Shown piece after piece: positions 9,291 to 18,273 of a stretch of DNA of 64,000 bases. The stretch's first letter is position 1; each line of letters begins with the position of its first letter. Both the position numbers and the translations under genes were made by a program. Origin of the DNA: an uncultured Bacteroidia bacterium (GTDB taxonomy: Bacteria; Bacteroidota; Bacteroidia; Bacteroidales; ML635J-15); assembly GCA_902776565.1 (NCBI GenBank), contig CACYQN010000001.1, positions 213,664 to 277,663 on the forward strand. Direction: 5' to 3'. Under the pieces are notes generated by a model. It did no database searches, was not told the DNA's origin, and saw only the letters and a list, made by a program, of their open reading frames with translations.

Positions 9291-12200
9291 TTGTTGAAAG
9301 AGTTAGAGAAAATATTCTGTGTATTGGCGTTTGTGCTTTTGCTCTGTGTCGGAAATCTTTCGGCGCAGTATGCAAAGATTGTGGACAGCAAGAAGTATTC
9401 GAAGTCGGAAATGTCGCTGTTTTCGGCAAGCATCGCTTATTTTGAGTCTGCCGACTATGCCAATGCCTACATGGGCTTTTCTCAGTTGCATAGCTGGTAT
9501 GCTTCCGACCCTGTATTCAGCTACTATTGCGGTGCATCGATGGTTATGCTTCGCAACGAATACGACAAGGCTATAAAATACCTTAGTTTGGCATACGACA
9601 ATAATTTGTATGAGGCCGACTATTACATCGGACTTGCATATCATCGTAAGTATTTGTTTTCAAAATCGATAACTTACTATTCGCGATACAGGGACTATCT
9701 TGTTAAGGCTACCAAAGGTAGGTCGCCGAAGATTGCCGAGGTGGAAATGCTTATGGAAAAGGCTAACAAGGCCAGGGCGTTGGGGCAGGAGTCGTTTGCC
9801 TTGAAGGTACTGACCAACAGTAAGGTCAAGCGGAGTAATTTCCATTTTTCCTACGGACGAAAGATTCTTGACGGCAATCTTGTTGTTAAGCCCGATTTTT
9901 TCCGCCAGCGAAACGACAAGAACAATAGGGATATAGACCTCGTATATGTGCTTGATACTATTGCTTTTGTAAGTTCGTATGGCAACGACATGAAGACGGG
10001 GCTTGACTTGTATGTTTCGCGCAAAACCGATGAGGGATGGTCGCCGTTGCAGCTTTTGCCAGGGATGGTGAATACCGATTACGATGAGGCGTTTCCTTTC
10101 CTTTCGTCCAATGGTGTTTTGTATTTTGCTTCTAAGGGTCACAATAGTATTGGTGGTTACGATATTTTCAAGTCGGAGTATGATGCAGGTCTGGGATTAT
10201 GGGGCAAACCCGAAAACCTTGGCTTCCCGATAAATACACCGTACGATGATTTTATGTATGCCATCGAGTCGAACGGGAAGTCTGCATTTTTCGCATCCGA
10301 TAGGTCGTCGAAGGATGGTCAGGTAATGGTTTGCCGATATGTGCTTGAGCCCGATGTTGAAAAAATTATGATAAAGACCGAGGAGGATTTGGCAGAGCAT
10401 GCCGAATTACCTGTAACGCCTGGTGCAGAAGCCGAATACGAAAGGATTTCGCGTGAGCAGCATGCCGAGCCTGAAGCAAAGGATAGCACGCCTGACAAGG
10501 TTGAGCCTCAGCGAGAACTCGATACCACCGACTTGTTTGTATCGACAAGAACTATGCTCGATGAAAAGATTTCGGCAATATCCAATTATGATGAATATTC
10601 GCAGAAATTGGATGCCTACGCACGAATAACTTCCAATAAGATTCGGAAAGCAAAGATTAGCGGTTCAAATTCTGGTATGTCGTCCTCGGAAATCGCACGG
10701 ATGGCAAATTCTGTGGTTATATTCTACGATTTGTCGCGAAAGTTCAATTCTGTATATGCTACGGCGAAACCAACTTTGGAACGTTGTGCAAACGATATGG
10801 AGTCGCTTGGAAAAATGGAACCTGGCAGTGGCGAATATCAGTTTAGGTTGCATAATATCAATGTTTCAGTCGGAAAGGTAAATGCAAAGTCGCCTTTGGC
10901 GGTAATGATTGCCGAAAAGAAAAACGAGAGGAAGCAGGCCGACGACGCGCTGAAGAAGTTGAGCAGGAATATGGTGAAAGACCGTAAGAATCTGCGTGAA
11001 ATAAACGAAAAGCTTGAATCGGTAATGCAACTTATCCAGAAGGAAACCGACCCGAAGTTGCGTGAACGATATGTAAACGAGCATAAGACGCTTGAAAACT
11101 CGAAGGTTGATGTCATAAATGAAATGAAAAACATGCAGGTTGAGGCTAAACGCTTGAATCTGATGATTCAAAAGACCGACGAGTCGATAAAGATGCTTGA
11201 GGATATTGATGAGATTATTGCCAATATTGATTTGAATGCCCTTGAAGATGAGGCGGAGGTCGGTTCTGGCGATATTCTGGAAATGAAGGATTTGGTCTCC
11301 GAAGAGGAAGATAAGGTTGTGACCGAGTTCGAGAAAACTGTTGATGAGGATGAAAGTCTGTATTCGGAGGTTATTGATTATGAGTCGATTAGTTCGAACA
11401 CGGAGAACGATGCCAGACTTGTTACCGATGAGGTGCTTGCATTGGAGGGCTATATGTCGTCGTCAACTTCGGCTGTGGTTCAGAAAATGAAAGCTACAGA
11501 TGCGCTTTATAGCGAAAAGTCGAATTTGGAGTCGCAGTTTGATGCTACGGAAACCGAACCTGAGAAAACCGAGTTGTTGAATCAAATTAATGCAACCCAG
11601 AAGCAAATTACAGAAAATGTTAAGGCAATAGAAGCGGAATTGTCGTATCGTGAAAATCCGTCGGTGTCGAAGGCAATAGAAGATTTTAATGCAATAAAGC
11701 AGACGAAAGTAGAAGGAGAAGCCTGGTCTGATTTGGTTTCAACAACGCAAAATCTTATTGAGAAGTCGAATGAACTTGCCGAGCAAATGTCTGGGCAGAA
11801 GCAACCGTCTGCTGTTAGTGATGTCAAGGCAAAATTGGTGGGAAGAATCAAAGCTGATATTGATAATCAGATAGTTGACAATGTCGCTGAGATGCAGGAT
11901 TTTGCAGTTTCGCAACAGAATAAGAGAGAGGTTGCCGACATGAGCCGTGAAGTGACAAAGATAAGGTCATCGGCAAAGGACAAGTCTTTTGAAGCCGATA
12001 TCATGAAGGATATTAGTTCGGTGACGAAGAAAGTTGAAGCGTCGAAGCGGGAAACTTCTGCTACTGGTTCCAATCTTGCCGAAGCCGAGAATATTTTGGA
12101 TGCTACTGTTGTGAAGCGCATTGCAATATTGAATGAGGAATATGATGCCGAAAGTCGTGTTTATGATGTGCTTAACGAAAAATATAGCGCAACAAAATCG

Positions 12201-14909
12201 AGTGACAGATTGCGCCAACAGGCCGATGTCATATACTATTCGGCATTGGAAGACAAGCAGCAGGCTGATGCGGAAACCGATGATGTCGTAAGGATGAAAT
12301 ATTTGTCGGAGGCTAACAAGAAGATGAAATCGGCAAATTCTGCACTTATGCAGGCTATTTCTCCGGATGCAAAATTGGAAACTCAGTCTAACGATGAAAT
12401 TACCGAGTCTATTTTGACTTTGTACAATGATATAAAAGCACAAAAAGGTGTGTTATCTTCGCCCGCTGAGCCACTCGACCCATCCCGCCCCCTGAGCGTA
12501 GCCGAAGCGAGCGTATCATCCTCTGCACAAAATGACCCTATGTCAAATAGTCAAAGTGTCATAGTGTCTAATAATCCATCATCCAATCCTCCCTCTGAAC
12601 CACTTGACCCCTCCCGCCCCCTGAGCAATACCAATCCGCCCACTGAGCCTGTCGAAGTGAAGGGTAACGAAACTTCAATCCAAAATACCCAGCATAATGG
12701 CGTAGCCGAAGGGTCGGGTAACACTATTTCATCCCGTTCCCTCCAGCATTCTGTCACCCTTCAGACCGACCTTACGAAGCGCATCTCCACCAACAATGAC
12801 GACATAACCACTATCGCCACCAACATGGCAACAGCCAACCGCAGCGAGAAGAAGCGTCTTGAAACCTACCTCGGAGAAGTTATCTCCGAACGCGACGATA
12901 ATGTCCGTACGCTTGGCGAGGAGAAACAGCGTTTCTATGCCGAACTTGACAAGGCAAAGCACGATGATATAGCAAAAACGAGTGCATCAACTGACTACAC
13001 CAACCGTTACGCCGACTACCGCCAGTCGCTGTATAGTCTGACGAATGCCGACCTGTCAACAGCCGACATGACCGAAAAGCTCGCAGAAGCCGAAAAGTCG
13101 GAGTACGCACTTCTGCAGACAATCATCCCGAATGTGGATACTGAAACTTCAATAGTATTGGTGCAGATATACAGCGAACTTGATGCAAAATATGGCAACA
13201 CCTCGCCCGCTGAACCTGTCGAAGCGAGTGCATCATCTCTTGCCCAAAATGCCACTGTGTCAACTAGTCAAAGTGTCATTGTGTCCAATAATACCTCATC
13301 ACAGTCATCCACTGAGCCAGTTGACCCCTCCCGCCCCCTGAGCAATACCAATCCGCCCACTGAGCCTGTCGAAGTGAAGGGTAACGAAACTTCAATCCAA
13401 AATACCCAGCAGAATGGCGTAGTCGAAGGGTCGGGTAGCACTATTTCATCCCGGTCCCTCCAGCATTCCGTCATCCTTCAGACCGACCTTACCAAGCGCA
13501 TCTCCACCAACAACGACGACATAACCACTATTGCCACCAACATGGCAACTGCCGACCGCGGCGAGAAGAAGCGTCTTGAGACCTTCCTTGGCGAGGTTAC
13601 CGCTGAACGTAACGGCAATGTCCGTACGCTAGGCGAGGAAAAGCAGCGCTTCTATGCCGAGCTCGACAAGTCAAAGCACGACGATATTGTAAAGACCAGT
13701 GCATCAGCCGACTATGCCAACCGTTACGCAGACTACCGTCAGTCGCTGTACAGTCTGACGAACGCCGACCCGTCAGCTGCCGACATGACCGAAAAGCTCG
13801 CAGAAGCCGAAAAGTCGGAGTATGCGCTTCTGCAGACAATAATACCGAATGTGGATACGGAAACTTCAATAGTATTGGTGCAAATATACAGCGAACTTGA
13901 TGCAAAATATGGCAACACCTCGCCCGCAGAGCCTGTCGAAGCGAGCGCATCATCTCTTGCCCAAAATGCCACTGTGTCAACTAGTCAAAGTGTCATTGTG
14001 TCGAATAATCCTTCATCCAATCCTCCCGCTGAGCCAGCTGACCCATCCCGCCTCCTGAGCAATACCAATCCGCCCACTGAGCCAGTTGATCCATCACGCC
14101 CCCTGAGCGTAGTCGAAGGGTCGGGTAATGAAACTTCAATCCAAAATGCCCAGCAGAATGGCGTAGTCGAAGGGTCGGGTAGCACTATTTCATCTCAGTC
14201 ACTCCAGCATTCCGTCACATTGCAGACCGACCTTACTAAGCGCATCTCCACCAACAACGATGATATAACCACCATCGCCACCAACATGGCAACAGCCGAC
14301 CGTGGCGAGAAGAAGCGTCTTGAGACCTTCCTCGGCGAGGTTACCGCTGAACGTAACGACAATGTCCGTACGCTAGGCGTGGAAAAGCAGCGTTTCTATG
14401 CCGAGCTTGACAAGGCAAAGCATGATGATATTGCAAAGACCAGTGCATCAGCCGACTATACCAACCGTTACGCCGACTACCGTCAGTCGCTGTACTGTCT
14501 GACGAACGCCGACCCGTCAGCTGCCGACATGACCGAAAAGCTCGCCGACGCCGAAAAGTCGGAGTATGCGCTTCTGCAGACCATAATACCGAATGTGGAT
14601 GCAGAAACTTCAATAGTATTGGTGCAGATATACAGCGAACTTGATGCAAATGGTCAAAGTGTCATTGTGTCGAATAATCCTTCATCCAATCCTCCCTCTG
14701 AACCACTTGACCCATCCCGCCCCCTGAGCGTAGCCGAAGGGTCGGGTAACGAAACTTCAATCCAAAATGCCCAGCATAATGGCGTAGTCGAAGGGTCGGG
14801 TAGCACTATTTCATCACGGTCCCTCCAGCATTCTGTCACCCTTCAGACCGACCTTACGAAGCGCATCTCCACCAACAACTGCCGACCGCGGCGAGAAGAA
14901 GCGTCTTGA
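9291..14909 (+). CDS. Giant TPR/PD40/coiled-coil repeat protein, 5' part (frameshifted)
   Basis: The N-terminal 1,872 codons of what was one gene continuing to 18267. The start is a TTG at 9291 or 9294; no in-frame ATG precedes the signal peptide (IFCVLAFVLLLCVGNLSAQ), so this assignment is moderate. Residues about 30-150 look TPR-like (repeated YF/YA.AY, YDKAIKYLSLAYDNN). About 213-345 hold PD40 propeller blades (DEAFPFLSSNGVLYFASKGHNSIGGYDIF in pieces, PENLGFPINTPYDDFM, SAFFASDRS). The rest is Glu/Lys-rich coiled coil, then near-identical repeats from 12741. A TPR-PD40 start resembles the T9SS component PorE, but PorE ends in an OmpA-like domain, whereas this gene ends in SPOR-like domains. 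The frame runs into a stop at 14907-14909, 30 bp after an apparent 35-bp deletion at about 14879. Confidence 0.7.
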   Translation: MLKELEKIFCVLAFVLLLCVGNLSAQYAKIVDSKKYSKSEMSLFSASIAYFESADYANAYMGFSQLHSWYASDPVFSYYCGASMVMLRNEYDKAIKYLSLAYDNNLYEADYYIGLAYHRKYLFSKSITYYSRYRDYLVKATKGRSPKIAEVEMLMEKANKARALGQESFALKVLTNSKVKRSNFHFSYGRKILDGNLVVKPDFFRQRNDKNNRDIDLVYVLDTIAFVSSYGNDMKTGLDLYVSRKTDEGWSPLQLLPGMVNTDYDEAFPFLSSNGVLYFASKGHNSIGGYDIFKSEYDAGLGLWGKPENLGFPINTPYDDFMYAIESNGKSAFFASDRSSKDGQVMVCRYVLEPDVEKIMIKTEEDLAEHAELPVTPGAEAEYERISREQHAEPEAKDSTPDKVEPQRELDTTDLFVSTRTMLDEKISAISNYDEYSQKLDAYARITSNKIRKAKISGSNSGMSSSEIARMANSVVIFYDLSRKFNSVYATAKPTLERCANDMESLGKMEPGSGEYQFRLHNINVSVGKVNAKSPLAVMIAEKKNERKQADDALKKLSRNMVKDRKNLREINEKLESVMQLIQKETDPKLRERYVNEHKTLENSKVDVINEMKNMQVEAKRLNLMIQKTDESIKMLEDIDEIIANIDLNALEDEAEVGSGDILEMKDLVSEEEDKVVTEFEKTVDEDESLYSEVIDYESISSNTENDARLVTDEVLALEGYMSSSTSAVVQKMKATDALYSEKSNLESQFDATETEPEKTELLNQINATQKQITENVKAIEAELSYRENPSVSKAIEDFNAIKQTKVEGEAWSDLVSTTQNLIEKSNELAEQMSGQKQPSAVSDVKAKLVGRIKADIDNQIVDNVAEMQDFAVSQQNKREVADMSREVTKIRSSAKDKSFEADIMKDISSVTKKVEASKRETSATGSNLAEAENILDATVVKRIAILNEEYDAESRVYDVLNEKYSATKSSDRLRQQADVIYYSALEDKQQADAETDDVVRMKYLSEANKKMKSANSALMQAISPDAKLETQSNDEITESILTLYNDIKAQKGVLSSPAEPLDPSRPLSVAEASVSSSAQNDPMSNSQSVIVSNNPSSNPPSEPLDPSRPLSNTNPPTEPVEVKGNETSIQNTQHNGVAEGSGNTISSRSLQHSVTLQTDLTKRISTNNDDITTIATNMATANRSEKKRLETYLGEVISERDDNVRTLGEEKQRFYAELDKAKHDDIAKTSASTDYTNRYADYRQSLYSLTNADLSTADMTEKLAEAEKSEYALLQTIIPNVDTETSIVLVQIYSELDAKYGNTSPAEPVEASASSLAQNATVSTSQSVIVSNNTSSQSSTEPVDPSRPLSNTNPPTEPVEVKGNETSIQNTQQNGVVEGSGSTISSRSLQHSVILQTDLTKRISTNNDDITTIATNMATADRGEKKRLETFLGEVTAERNGNVRTLGEEKQRFYAELDKSKHDDIVKTSASADYANRYADYRQSLYSLTNADPSAADMTEKLAEAEKSEYALLQTIIPNVDTETSIVLVQIYSELDAKYGNTSPAEPVEASASSLAQNATVSTSQSVIVSNNPSSNPPAEPADPSRLLSNTNPPTEPVDPSRPLSVVEGSGNETSIQNAQQNGVVEGSGSTISSQSLQHSVTLQTDLTKRISTNNDDITTIATNMATADRGEKKRLETFLGEVTAERNDNVRTLGVEKQRFYAELDKAKHDDIAKTSASADYTNRYADYRQSLYCLTNADPSAADMTEKLADAEKSEYALLQTIIPNVDAETSIVLVQIYSELDANGQSVIVSNNPSSNPPSEPLDPSRPLSVAEGSGNETSIQNAQHNGVVEGSGSTISSRSLQHSVTLQTDLTKRISTNNCRPRREEAS
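12460..12512 (+). repeat. Palindromic coding element, copy in giant gene (first)
   Basis: GC-rich stretch with CCCGCTGAGCCACTCGACC followed by CCTGAGCGTAGCCGAAGCGAG. It is read in frame as PAEPLDPSRPLSVAEAS. Base composition is sharply different from the flanking coiled-coil sequence. It belongs to the dispersed element also found in the methyltransferase, cinA and P-domain genes. Confidence 0.65.
12591..12664 (+). repeat. Palindromic coding elements, tandem pair in giant gene
   Basis: Two adjacent elements, CTTGACCCCTCCCGCCCCCTGAG and CCCACTGAGCCTGTCGAAGTG, joined by a short spacer and read as EPLDPSRPLS...PPTEPVEVKG. The pair is repeated in each later unit of the protein, at about 13311-13383 and, in altered form, at 14022-14126 and 14691-14749. 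A third piece (CGTAGCCGAAGGGTCGGGT, 12700-12720) recurs at 13418, 14161 and 14781. Confidence 0.6.
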
Positions 14910-15260
14910 GACCTTCCTTGGCGAGGTTACCGCTGAACGCAATGGCAATGTCCGTACCCTTGGCGAGGAAAAACAGCGTTTTTATGCCGAACTCGACAAG
15001 GCAAAGCATGATGATATAGCAAAAACGAGTGCATCAACTGACTACACCAACCGTTACGCCGACTATCGTCAGTCGCTGTACAGTCTGACGAACGCCGACC
15101 CGTCAACAGCCGACATGACCGAAAAGCTCGCCGACGTCGAAAAGTCGGAGTACGCGCTTCTGCAGACCATAATCCCGAATGTCGATGCCGAGACGAAGTC
15201 AGTCCTGATGCCTATTTACAACAGTCTTGATGCAAAATACGGAAACTTGGCTTCGTCGTC
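12741..15260 (+). repeat. Tandem long coding repeats (units of 717, 744, 621 bp, then a broken copy)
   Basis: Unit boundaries, taken at the CTCCAGCATT motif, fall at 12741, 13458, 14202 and 14823. Each unit encodes SLQHSVTLQTDLTKRIS..., a helical stretch ending LLQTIIPNVD-ETSIVLVQIYSELD, and then a disordered linker built from palindromic elements. Units are nearly identical at DNA level, unlike the diverged flanking repeats (for example from about 15420, LKASVVRQSEISNRI), so the amplification looks recent. The fourth unit carries the 35-bp deletion. Such repeats invite unequal crossing-over and also assembly collapse. Confidence 0.85.
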
Positions 15261-18200
15261 AACTTCAAACAACCAGCAGAACGGAGACGACTCAACCCAT
15301 CCTCATAGCGGAATAGATGTGACGGGTAACGGTGTTTCTGCACAAAATTCTCAGCAGAATGGCGTAGCCAAAGAACTTGACGATAATAGTGCGATTACAA
15401 CTTCAGTAGATTCACAGCAACTGAAAGCTTCGGTGGTTCGGCAAAGTGAAATTTCTAACCGAATAACAATCAATGCCAGTGAAATTAGTGCAATCGAAGG
15501 CGTTATTGCAGCATCGGCTGGCAGCGATAAGCAACGTTTGCAAAACGAACTTGGAGAAATAACAGCCCAGCGCAATAGCAATGTACGTTCGTTGAGCGAA
15601 GAAAAACAGCATTTTTATGCCGAAATAGACAAATCGGTACACGATGCCATAGCCAAGAGCGATGTTTCCTCGGAATACACAAATCGTTATGCTACATATC
15701 GTCAGTCACTCCATAATTTGGCAAATGCTGAACAGTCTGGTGCTGATATGTCGCAGAAACTTGCGGAAGCAGAAAAGGCGGAATACGCACTTTTGCAAAC
15801 GATAATACCTAATGCTGATTCTGAAACCAAATCAATATTGTTGCCAGTTTACAACGGTCTCGAGGCTAAGTATGGTACAACAGGAGGTGTAGAGATTGCA
15901 GGTGTTGTTCCCGAAACATATTCTCGCTCAATGAGTCTTCAGGAGCAGATGGTTCGCAATATAGAAATTTCCACAAAGGAAATTGAGCGTCTCGAACAGC
16001 GCAAGGAAGTTGCGAAGAAGTCGGAGCAACGACGTATCGCTGATGATATTGCTCGCGAAGAAAGTCAGAAACTTGATGACATACAGAAACTTGCTGTTGA
16101 AAAATCTAAGTTCTATTCGGAACTGAATTCCACGCTGGAAACAATTCTGCCAACCTTGTCCGATTCTGCTCGTCAGGAGTACAAGTTAGCCTACGATTCG
16201 TATGATGAAACATTGAGAACCATGAAGATAGGTCTTGGTTTCTATGATATGTCCGTGGCTAATAAGATTTATAATGATTCTGAAATCCAGGAATACAAGC
16301 TCTTGCAGCAGATGTCGCAAGTTGCTACCGGCGAAACCAAGACAGTTGTCGATAATATGATTGGCAGGATGGAAGCCAATAACTCGACCTTGAGGAGATA
16401 CAAGGTGGTTGTTGATTATGTTATCGTGGAAAATACAGTAAACAATGCTTCTACAAATAGCAATGTAGCAGAAAAACGCGATAGCGTATCCTTGAATATT
16501 CCTGATTCTAACTCGACAATACTCGCATCGGTTGATTCAACAGTTGTTACACCTAAGAAGAAATCAATGTCAGGCTTCTCTGCTGATTCGTACGGAATTT
16601 TCGAGAAGCCCGAAATTAACATGGGATTGTACTATCGAATTCAGATAGTTGCCGCCAATGTAAAGTATAGGATGCCGTATTTTAACGGCTTGTCGCTGAT
16701 ATTTACCGAGCAGATTCCTAATACGAATATTATCCGTTATATGACGGGCGAATATTACAGGTATGTTTCGGCTCGTGAGGATTTGCCTAAGGTAAGGGGA
16801 CTTGGTTTTAGCGATGCGTTCATTGTTGCATACTACAATGGCAAGCGAATTTCGATAGGCGAGGCCCGTAGGCTCGAAGCTTTGCAGAATGCCGAGGAAA
16901 ACGAAGAGATTCCTATTGTAATACGCCACGAAGCTCCAGCAGATTATGTTGAGCCTGAGTCTATTATTGCAAGTTCGCAGACAAAGACAGAGACTATTTC
17001 AAATGCTGAAAATGGAGCGTCTTTTGCAAATAATTCTGCTAGTGGGCAGAGTGTCACAGAAAGCAATTCTGCAGTTTATTCCGAAAATGTGGCAGTAAAT
17101 GGTCAGATTGTTTCTTCGGGCAATGTCGTTGATTCTCAGGGTGGAATAGCATTAGATTCTCACGAAATTCCATCGAAGGGAGTTTATTACGCAGTGCAGA
17201 TTGGTGTTTACAAGGATAGGCGTCAGCCATCGCAAATGAAAGGCGTTTCACCGATTGACTACGAGACTATGCCGAATGGGTACATCCGTCATACTTCAGG
17301 ACGTTTCGGCAATTACGACCAGGCAAGGGCATCGCAGACGAACATTCGCCGTCAGGGAATTTCGGATGCCTTTGTGATTGCTTACATCGATGGTCGCAAG
17401 GTAAGTTTCTCGGAGGCTGTCGAATATCAGAAGTCGCTGGAGAGCAGAGCTATAGCTGAAGCAAATACCGAAAATACAACATCGAAGACGCAAGGTGTTG
17501 TTTCAAGCGAAGAAAACTTGTCGAATGTGGAATATGCACCTTTGAACTTGAACACAGGCACCGAAGAGAACAACAAGGAAGGAATTTCGTATTATGTTCA
17601 GATTGGTGCATTCTCGAAGTCGCCCGACCCGGAAATTCTATCGGTATTCTCGAAGGTTGCTGGCGACAAGATTCATGTGAAGTTCCCGCGCGAAGGTTTG
17701 CAGGTTTACCGTATTGGTGTTTTCAGTTCGTACGAAGAAGCTCAGAACACATTGGCAGAGGCTCGTTCGTTCGGCATTGTCGATGCCTTTATTGTGGCCT
17801 TCAAGGGTGAGGAACAGATTTCTAGTTCCGAGGCAATACGTCTGCAGAATGCAGTAAGGCAGATTGAAGGTAATTCGGGCGAAACTATAAATAATAATGT
17901 TGGTCAGAAATCATCGCAAACTATCCAGCCAACGTCAAATGCAGAACCTAAGCCGGTTGTCCCCGCCGAAACTTTGCAGCAGGCAAGTGGCGGAGTTGAG
18001 TATTTTGTGCAGCTTGGTGCATTTGTTCATACGCCTGATACTCGTAGTATGGCGACTTTCCGTGCAATTGCAACGACAAGTGGTTCTAGACTTTCGACAG
18101 TGCAGAATGGTAAGTTTACTAATTATAGGGTAGGCGCATTCAAGAAGTTTGATGATGTGAAAGCTGCTGTTGAAAATGCTCGTTCTATGGGCGTAACCGA

Positions 18201-18267
18201 TGCTTTTGTGGTTGCATTCTACAATGGGGAAAGAATTCCGGTAGTTGAAGCTAAAGAAAAGGAATAG
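15115..18267 (+). CDS. Giant repeat protein, 3' part with four SPOR-like domains (frame open from 14881)
   Basis: Continuation of the giant gene in the next frame. Codons from 14881 onward read ADRGEKKRLETFLGEVTAERN, exactly the expected repeat sequence, so translation is homologous from there. The first available ATG is at 15115, inside a repeat. Restoring 35 bp at about 14879 would rejoin both parts into 3,003 residues in one frame. After more coiled coil (to about 16430) come four related domains beginning near 16618 (YYRIQIVAA), 17182 (YYAVQIGVY), 17587 (YYVQIGAF) and 18001 (YFVQLGAF). Each ends with a GxxDAFVVAY-x-GxRI-x-EA motif. These are SPOR-like modules, a family that binds denuded peptidoglycan glycans. 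The protein would be periplasmic or envelope-spanning. As it stands the part lacks its own start region and signal peptide. Confidence 0.7.
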   Translation: MTEKLADVEKSEYALLQTIIPNVDAETKSVLMPIYNSLDAKYGNLASSSTSNNQQNGDDSTHPHSGIDVTGNGVSAQNSQQNGVAKELDDNSAITTSVDSQQLKASVVRQSEISNRITINASEISAIEGVIAASAGSDKQRLQNELGEITAQRNSNVRSLSEEKQHFYAEIDKSVHDAIAKSDVSSEYTNRYATYRQSLHNLANAEQSGADMSQKLAEAEKAEYALLQTIIPNADSETKSILLPVYNGLEAKYGTTGGVEIAGVVPETYSRSMSLQEQMVRNIEISTKEIERLEQRKEVAKKSEQRRIADDIAREESQKLDDIQKLAVEKSKFYSELNSTLETILPTLSDSARQEYKLAYDSYDETLRTMKIGLGFYDMSVANKIYNDSEIQEYKLLQQMSQVATGETKTVVDNMIGRMEANNSTLRRYKVVVDYVIVENTVNNASTNSNVAEKRDSVSLNIPDSNSTILASVDSTVVTPKKKSMSGFSADSYGIFEKPEINMGLYYRIQIVAANVKYRMPYFNGLSLIFTEQIPNTNIIRYMTGEYYRYVSAREDLPKVRGLGFSDAFIVAYYNGKRISIGEARRLEALQNAEENEEIPIVIRHEAPADYVEPESIIASSQTKTETISNAENGASFANNSASGQSVTESNSAVYSENVAVNGQIVSSGNVVDSQGGIALDSHEIPSKGVYYAVQIGVYKDRRQPSQMKGVSPIDYETMPNGYIRHTSGRFGNYDQARASQTNIRRQGISDAFVIAYIDGRKVSFSEAVEYQKSLESRAIAEANTENTTSKTQGVVSSEENLSNVEYAPLNLNTGTEENNKEGISYYVQIGAFSKSPDPEILSVFSKVAGDKIHVKFPREGLQVYRIGVFSSYEEAQNTLAEARSFGIVDAFIVAFKGEEQISSSEAIRLQNAVRQIEGNSGETINNNVGQKSSQTIQPTSNAEPKPVVPAETLQQASGGVEYFVQLGAFVHTPDTRSMATFRAIATTSGSRLSTVQNGKFTNYRVGAFKKFDDVKAAVENARSMGVTDAFVVAFYNGERIPVVEAKEKE

Positions 18268-18273
18268 AAGAAC

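Noticed and set aside
14909..15115. Two separate genes rather than one split gene
   Set aside because: The codons between 14881 and 15115 continue the repeat protein sequence exactly in the second frame, and adding 35 bp restores one frame.
12741..15260. Regularly spaced repeats suggesting a CRISPR array
   Set aside because: The period is 620-745 bp, the units are coding throughout, and there are no short repeats with unique 30-40 bp spacers.
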